From: JAAZVM01 sp041694155
GTDB taxonomy: Bacteria; Patescibacteriota; Gracilibacteria; BD1-5; UBA6164
DNA length: 64,000 nt
Assembly: GCA_041694155.1 (NCBI GenBank)
Contig: JASMTS010000006.1
Location: 124,001 to 188,000 of the forward strand
Reading direction: 5' to 3'
The translations under genes and the position numbers were made by a program. This document shows, one piece after another, positions 63,387 to 64,000 of this stretch (the first letter of the stretch is position 1; every line of letters begins with the position of its first letter). The notes under the pieces were generated by a model that was not told the DNA's origin, did not search any database, and worked only from the letters and a program-made list of their open reading frames with translations.

Positions 63387-64000
63387 TAAAAAATTTATTA
63401 TGAACATCTTTTAGTTTTTTATTTGTAACATGAGTATATACTTGAGTAGTAGTTATACTTGAATGTCATAACATTTCTTGTATTGCTCTAAGGTCAGCTC
63501 AGTTACTAAGAAGGGTAGTAGCAAAGCTATGTCTAAGAGTATGTGCTGATATATCCTTTAGTATAAATGCTTTCAATGCATATTTTTTTATCATAGTTGT
63601 TATAAAAAACCTAGATAATCTTAGTTTTTCATCATCAAAGCTATCAATATTTTCTTTTTTTATATTATGTCTTATAAAAAGAGGTGATAAAGTATCATTT
63701 CTTACTTCAAGATATTTTTTAATAAGATCAGCAGATTTTTTTGTTAGATAAACTACTCTAACTTTTCTTCATTTTCATCTTACTACAAATTCTCTTCTAT
63801 TAAGATTTATATCTTTTTTATTTAGGCTAGTTAATTCAGATATTCTAAGTCCTGTAGAATAAATACATTCCATTATTGCTAGGTCTCTTATTCAGGTTGT
63901 TGTATTTTTGTTTGGAGCTTCAAATAATCTTTCTAGTTCTTCTTGTGTCAAAAATTCTACATGTCTTTCTTCTGCTTTTATCAAATCTATTGATGTAGGT
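63382..64000 (-). CDS. XerC/XerD-type tyrosine recombinase, 5 prime end outside window
   Basis: The last 205 codons are visible. The catalytic set is present: Arg in Y-S-T-G-L-R-I-S-E-L, Lys in the G-K-G-R-K-V-R-V-V beta-hairpin, H-T-L-R-H-S-F-A, L-G-H-S-S-I-T-T-T-Q and Tyr in V-Y-T-H-V. This is the XerC/D pattern, resolving chromosome dimers or acting as an element integrase. No attachment site or mobile cargo is seen near it, so a chromosomal Xer is more likely. The N-terminal SAM-like domain lies beyond position 64000. Confidence 0.92.

Noticed and set aside
1..64000. tRNA, rRNA, CRISPR arrays, insertion sequences, prophage
   Set aside because: I looked for cloverleaf-like GC-rich segments, regular direct repeats with spacers and transposase motifs and saw none; a covariance-model search would be the decisive check.
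63382..64000. Integrase marking a mobile element
   Set aside because: The visible catalytic domain is XerC/D-like and no att repeat, tRNA target or cargo genes are present nearby.

Overview
The window is very AT-rich and reads correctly only if TGA is sense and encodes glycine (genetic code 25). With TGA as a stop nearly every gene breaks into fragments. With TGA = Gly, family motifs appear at their expected places: HIGN and KMSKS in TrpS, GLGNPG in Pth, GTHGKS in MurC, GDVGTGKT in RecG, and the SGYG..GPEG tail of an aldehyde dehydrogenase. This code is known from Gracilibacteria (BD1-5) and Absconditabacteria (SR1) of the Candidate Phyla Radiation. The sequence alone does not let me choose between them. 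These lineages live as epibionts or predators on other bacteria.

Layout. 1-7075: aldehyde dehydrogenase tail, a G9-tract micro-ORF, a TGA-free dapD, a BaiN/HI0933-type flavoprotein, trpS, a TrpR-like (YerC) regulator with trp-operator-like palindromes in front, a hypothetical gene, then tsaC and rsmG on the minus strand and a secreted protein. 7200-15332: recG, a DUF2304-GT2 fusion, a lamin-tail/PKD surface protein, mgtE, a Phd/RelE-type toxin-antitoxin pair and gpsA. 15427-28670: a surface polysaccharide locus of two converging operons (plus: GT4, GT4, asnB, GT4; minus: ugd, UDP-sugar epimerase, UDP-acetamidosugar dehydrogenase, flippase, GT2, methyltransferase, GT4). 28671-31590: a probable small RNA and three secreted proteins, two with Kazal-type domains. 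31620-37120: a second flippase paralogue and a giant GT-C-like membrane protein. 37153-46148: tgt, an HD hydrolase, rseP, a 1235-residue orphan, a prepilin-like protein and rlmN. 46270-60429: secD followed by a run of exported or membrane-anchored proteins, including two very large converging ones that share a C-terminal module, and an RnfD/NqrB-like membrane protein. 60433-64000: murC, pth, a HAD phosphatase and a XerC/D recombinase cut by the window end.

How it fits together. Most of the coding capacity goes to the envelope: activated sugars (ugd, epimerase, dehydrogenase), sugar transfer (five GT4, two GT2), export (two Wzx-like flippases), peptidoglycan (murC), protein export and membrane proteolysis (secD, rseP) and many large exported proteins with no recognisable family. 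The rest is housekeeping translation and RNA modification (trpS, rsmG, rlmN, tsaC, tgt, pth) and DNA repair (recG). I see no tRNA, rRNA, CRISPR array or insertion sequence. Most transcription units end in an obvious hairpin plus T-run, often shared by converging genes.
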